A DNA stretch of 64,000 bases. Origin: Anaerococcus murdochii. GTDB taxonomy: Bacteria > Bacillota > Clostridia > Tissierellales > Peptoniphilaceae. Shown here in pieces: positions 62,484 through 64,000 of the stretch. The DNA is taken from positions 1,612,001 to 1,676,000 of the forward strand of contig NZ_JAIPME010000002.1 in assembly GCF_019957155.1 (NCBI RefSeq). Direction: 5' to 3'. Numbering within the stretch: the first letter of the stretch is position 1; every line of letters begins with the position of its first letter. The position numbers and the translations under genes were made by a program. Below the pieces are notes generated by a model. It worked only from the letters and a program-made list of their open reading frames with translations. It made no database searches and had not been told where the DNA came from.

Positions 62484-63675
62484 AGTAAGTTTAGTATTTA
62501 CAGTATCGGCTCTATTATTAACAGGCTGCAAAACTAGCAAGCAAAAAGAAATAAGAGAATTATCTAACTATGTAGACCTATCTTATGAGGGAGCTAATGG
62601 AAGTGCAAGCACTTTAGTTAGCTTTAATAAGGATAAGGCGTACAAAAGCATTAATTCTATTCTCAAGTTAAAGAATGATGACGAAGCTGAAATATCTAAA
62701 TTAAATAAATTGCTTGATGGATTTAAAATCGATGTATTAAACGATAACAAAAAACTTAAAAATGGAGATGTTCTTAAAATATCAATGGAAGCTGATGATA
62801 ACCTTCTAAAATACTTTAGGCTTGATTTAAATAAAAAACAAAGCGTAACAGTTGCTGGTTTAAAAGAGCCTGTAGAATATGATGTATTTGAGGGTATCGA
62901 TGTTGATTATAAAGGATATAGTCCAAATCTTAAAGTTGAAATAAAGAAAAAAGACAGCCAGAATAAGTTTGCTGATAGTATAAATTATAATGTATTAAAC
63001 CCACCACCATATTACAAGGGTCAAACATTAAAAGTAAAAGCTAGATATGACAAAGAGCTAGCAAGAAAAGCTGGTTATGTTATAAAAGATACAGTTAAAA
63101 ACATCGATGTACCAAAAGAGTTAGGATATTATGTTGAAAATCTATCGGAAATAAGCAGCTCTTTTATATACGACAAATACTATGAAGGATATGACTTAAT
63201 CAATAAAGAAAGAGAAAATATTAAAAACTTCATAGTGAATAATCTTGGTAAAAATTCAAAATTAAAAGATGAGCTTTCTGATCCTAAGATTTATATAGAT
63301 TCTGATATTAAAATCAATCCCGAAGACGCTTTCTTTTCTGTATCAAAAGGCAACCTAAAAACTAAGGAACTAGAAAAAGTAGGAAATAAATTAACCTTTA
63401 TTTACAGAGTAGAGGTAACAAATAAAAATTATAATTTCCCAATATTTTATGTAACTTATGAGGTTGAATCAATCACTAAGGAAAAAGATGGCACTTTTAC
63501 AAAGGTAACGGGGAAGTTATCTTCTTATGATAAGTATTATGACAACATACTTATAGGTCTTGCAAACTCAATTGATCGCTCATATCAAACATACAGGATT
63601 GAGAGTCTGGAAGATGTACTAAAAATAGAAGAAGGCAACAATATAGAAAATAGGGGAAACACGAATGATGACTGA
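62458..63675 (+). CDS. Unknown lipoprotein of the envelope module
   Basis: The 405-residue protein has a lipoprotein signal (KKLLKVSLVFTVSALLLTGC, lipid on Cys near 24), then two likely beta-rich repeats: about 45-175 (VSFNKDKAYKSI; VTVAGLKEPVEYDVFEG) and about 215-390 (NVPKEL-like turn; NKNYNFPIFYVTYEVESI). It is not a known binding protein. AAGGAGTT precedes ATG 62458; an in-frame ATG at 62440 lies before that site. It is in one operon with the two coiled-coil genes. Confidence 0.65.
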   Translation: MIKLKKLLKVSLVFTVSALLLTGCKTSKQKEIRELSNYVDLSYEGANGSASTLVSFNKDKAYKSINSILKLKNDDEAEISKLNKLLDGFKIDVLNDNKKLKNGDVLKISMEADDNLLKYFRLDLNKKQSVTVAGLKEPVEYDVFEGIDVDYKGYSPNLKVEIKKKDSQNKFADSINYNVLNPPPYYKGQTLKVKARYDKELARKAGYVIKDTVKNIDVPKELGYYVENLSEISSSFIYDKYYEGYDLINKERENIKNFIVNNLGKNSKLKDELSDPKIYIDSDIKINPEDAFFSVSKGNLKTKELEKVGNKLTFIYRVEVTNKNYNFPIFYVTYEVESITKEKDGTFTKVTGKLSSYDKYYDNILIGLANSIDRSYQTYRIESLEDVLKIEEGNNIENRGNTNDD

Positions 63676-63922
63676 ACACTTAAGGGAAAAAGGAGAAGCT
63701 TATGATAAAAAAATTAGAGCTAGGCTAAGAATTAAAGTAAAAGAAAGCGGTGTACCAATCCAAAGCATAGCTGAAAGTATTGGAAAATCACCACCATCTG
63801 TTTATAGATACCTTTCTTTGAAAAATAAATCCCGACTACCTATAGAAATTATAGTGAAAATATTAGCTGCAATTGAAGTTAATGAAGCTGAATTTTTTAA
63901 GGAGGTAGATGAGATGGATTAA
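63665..63922 (+). CDS. Small helix-turn-helix (XRE-like) protein
   Basis: The 85-residue protein has a helix-turn-helix (about 20-65; RIKVKESGVPIQSIAESIG then PSVYRYLSL) and a short acidic tail. It overlaps the lipoprotein gene by 11 bases. It may regulate the module or the genes past the window end. Confidence 0.72.
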   Translation: MMTEHLREKGEAYDKKIRARLRIKVKESGVPIQSIAESIGKSPPSVYRYLSLKNKSRLPIEIIVKILAAIEVNEAEFFKEVDEMD

Positions 63923-63927
63923 TTTTT

Positions 63928-63958
63928 TTGCAAAAAATATTTCATAATATGATAAAAT
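63928..63958 (+). promoter_or_regulatory. Probable promoter of the next gene
   Basis: TTGCAA (63928-63933) precedes AATATGATAAAAT (63946-63958), the same -10 area as at 60306. The 42 bases after it hold no start codon with a ribosome site before the window ends. Confidence 0.45.
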
Positions 63959-64000
63959 TAGGGCTAAATATAAAAATATAGTTATAAAACGATAATAATA

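Larger units (their letters stand above)
55487..64000. mobile_element. Integrated element with tyrosine integrase and RepA_N replication module
   Basis: The element runs from the tmRNA-like site to beyond the window. It contains an integrase beside the site, an XRE repressor with a divergent early promoter, an HTH excisionase-like gene, a RepA_N initiator with internal iterons, and an unknown envelope module. The mix of integrase and plasmid initiator suggests an integrative and conjugative or mobilisable element that replicates as a circle after excision. No relaxase, coupling protein or phage structural gene is seen before 64000. Confidence 0.8.

Overview
This 64 kb window is AT-rich DNA from a low-GC, strictly anaerobic Gram-positive bacterium. 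The gene content suggests a Tissierellia-type organism (Anaerococcus/Peptoniphilus/Finegoldia-like); this placement is inferred from protein flavour and not from a marker comparison. Supporting signs are an oxygen-sensitive class III ribonucleotide reductase (nrdDG), a SCIFF ribosomal peptide with its radical-SAM maturase, flavin-dependent ThyX, class 1B dihydroorotate dehydrogenase (pyrK/pyrD), a folate ECF-transporter S component behind a THF riboswitch, and a large Firmicutes-type SRP RNA.

Chromosomal part, left to right. Positions 2-8335 hold the 3' end of murA, recD2, a ComF-type phosphoribosyltransferase, the divergent scfA/scfB peptide locus, a lysine/arginine-decarboxylase-family PLP enzyme, an LCP wall-assembly protein and apt. 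Positions 8450-16843 hold a zinc-finger-less DnaJ relative with ClpB, nrdDG behind two NrdR boxes, LemA plus TPM proteins and a nucleoside deoxyribosyltransferase. Positions 16874-24880 hold riboswitch-controlled folT, a nitroreductase, an XPD/DinG-type helicase, an RlmCD-type rRNA methyltransferase, two alpha/beta hydrolases and a GNAT enzyme. Positions 24964-31701 hold a two-component system with an ABC efflux pair (Bce-like layout) and three unknown, mostly membrane proteins. Positions 31709-42608 hold an antiporter behind a probable fluoride riboswitch, thyX, a second ABC/FtsX pair with a long coiled coil, and an SbcD/SbcC-like repair pair with two more phosphoesterase/CYTH genes. Positions 42612-48240 hold a complete late pyrimidine operon, pyrB-I-C-F-K-D-E. 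Positions 48301-55351 hold a glucosaminidase, a GH13 protein that has lost its catalytic residues, a CBS protein, tRNA-Ser plus SRP RNA, and dnaX-ybaB-recR with a lipoprotein.

From about 55487 to the window end lies an integrated mobile element. Its left edge is an 18-bp piece of a tmRNA (or tRNA) 3' end, next to what looks like the stranded terminator of that RNA gene. Inside are a tyrosine integrase with probable arm sites, an XRE repressor facing a strong divergent promoter with paired operators, small early genes, an excisionase-like HTH protein, a RepA_N plasmid-type initiator whose coding sequence contains a 23-bp iteron array, a membrane-anchored J-domain protein, and an undescribed cell-envelope module (secreted/anchored protein, coiled-coil membrane protein, coiled-coil protein, lipoprotein). 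The right end is outside the window.

Two genes missed or mis-started by standard ORF rules deserve attention: scfA (50 codons), and two genes with perfect Shine-Dalgarno sequences but ATT (30150) or ATA (60399) as the only sensible start codon. All functional calls come from reading motifs by eye; no database search was run.
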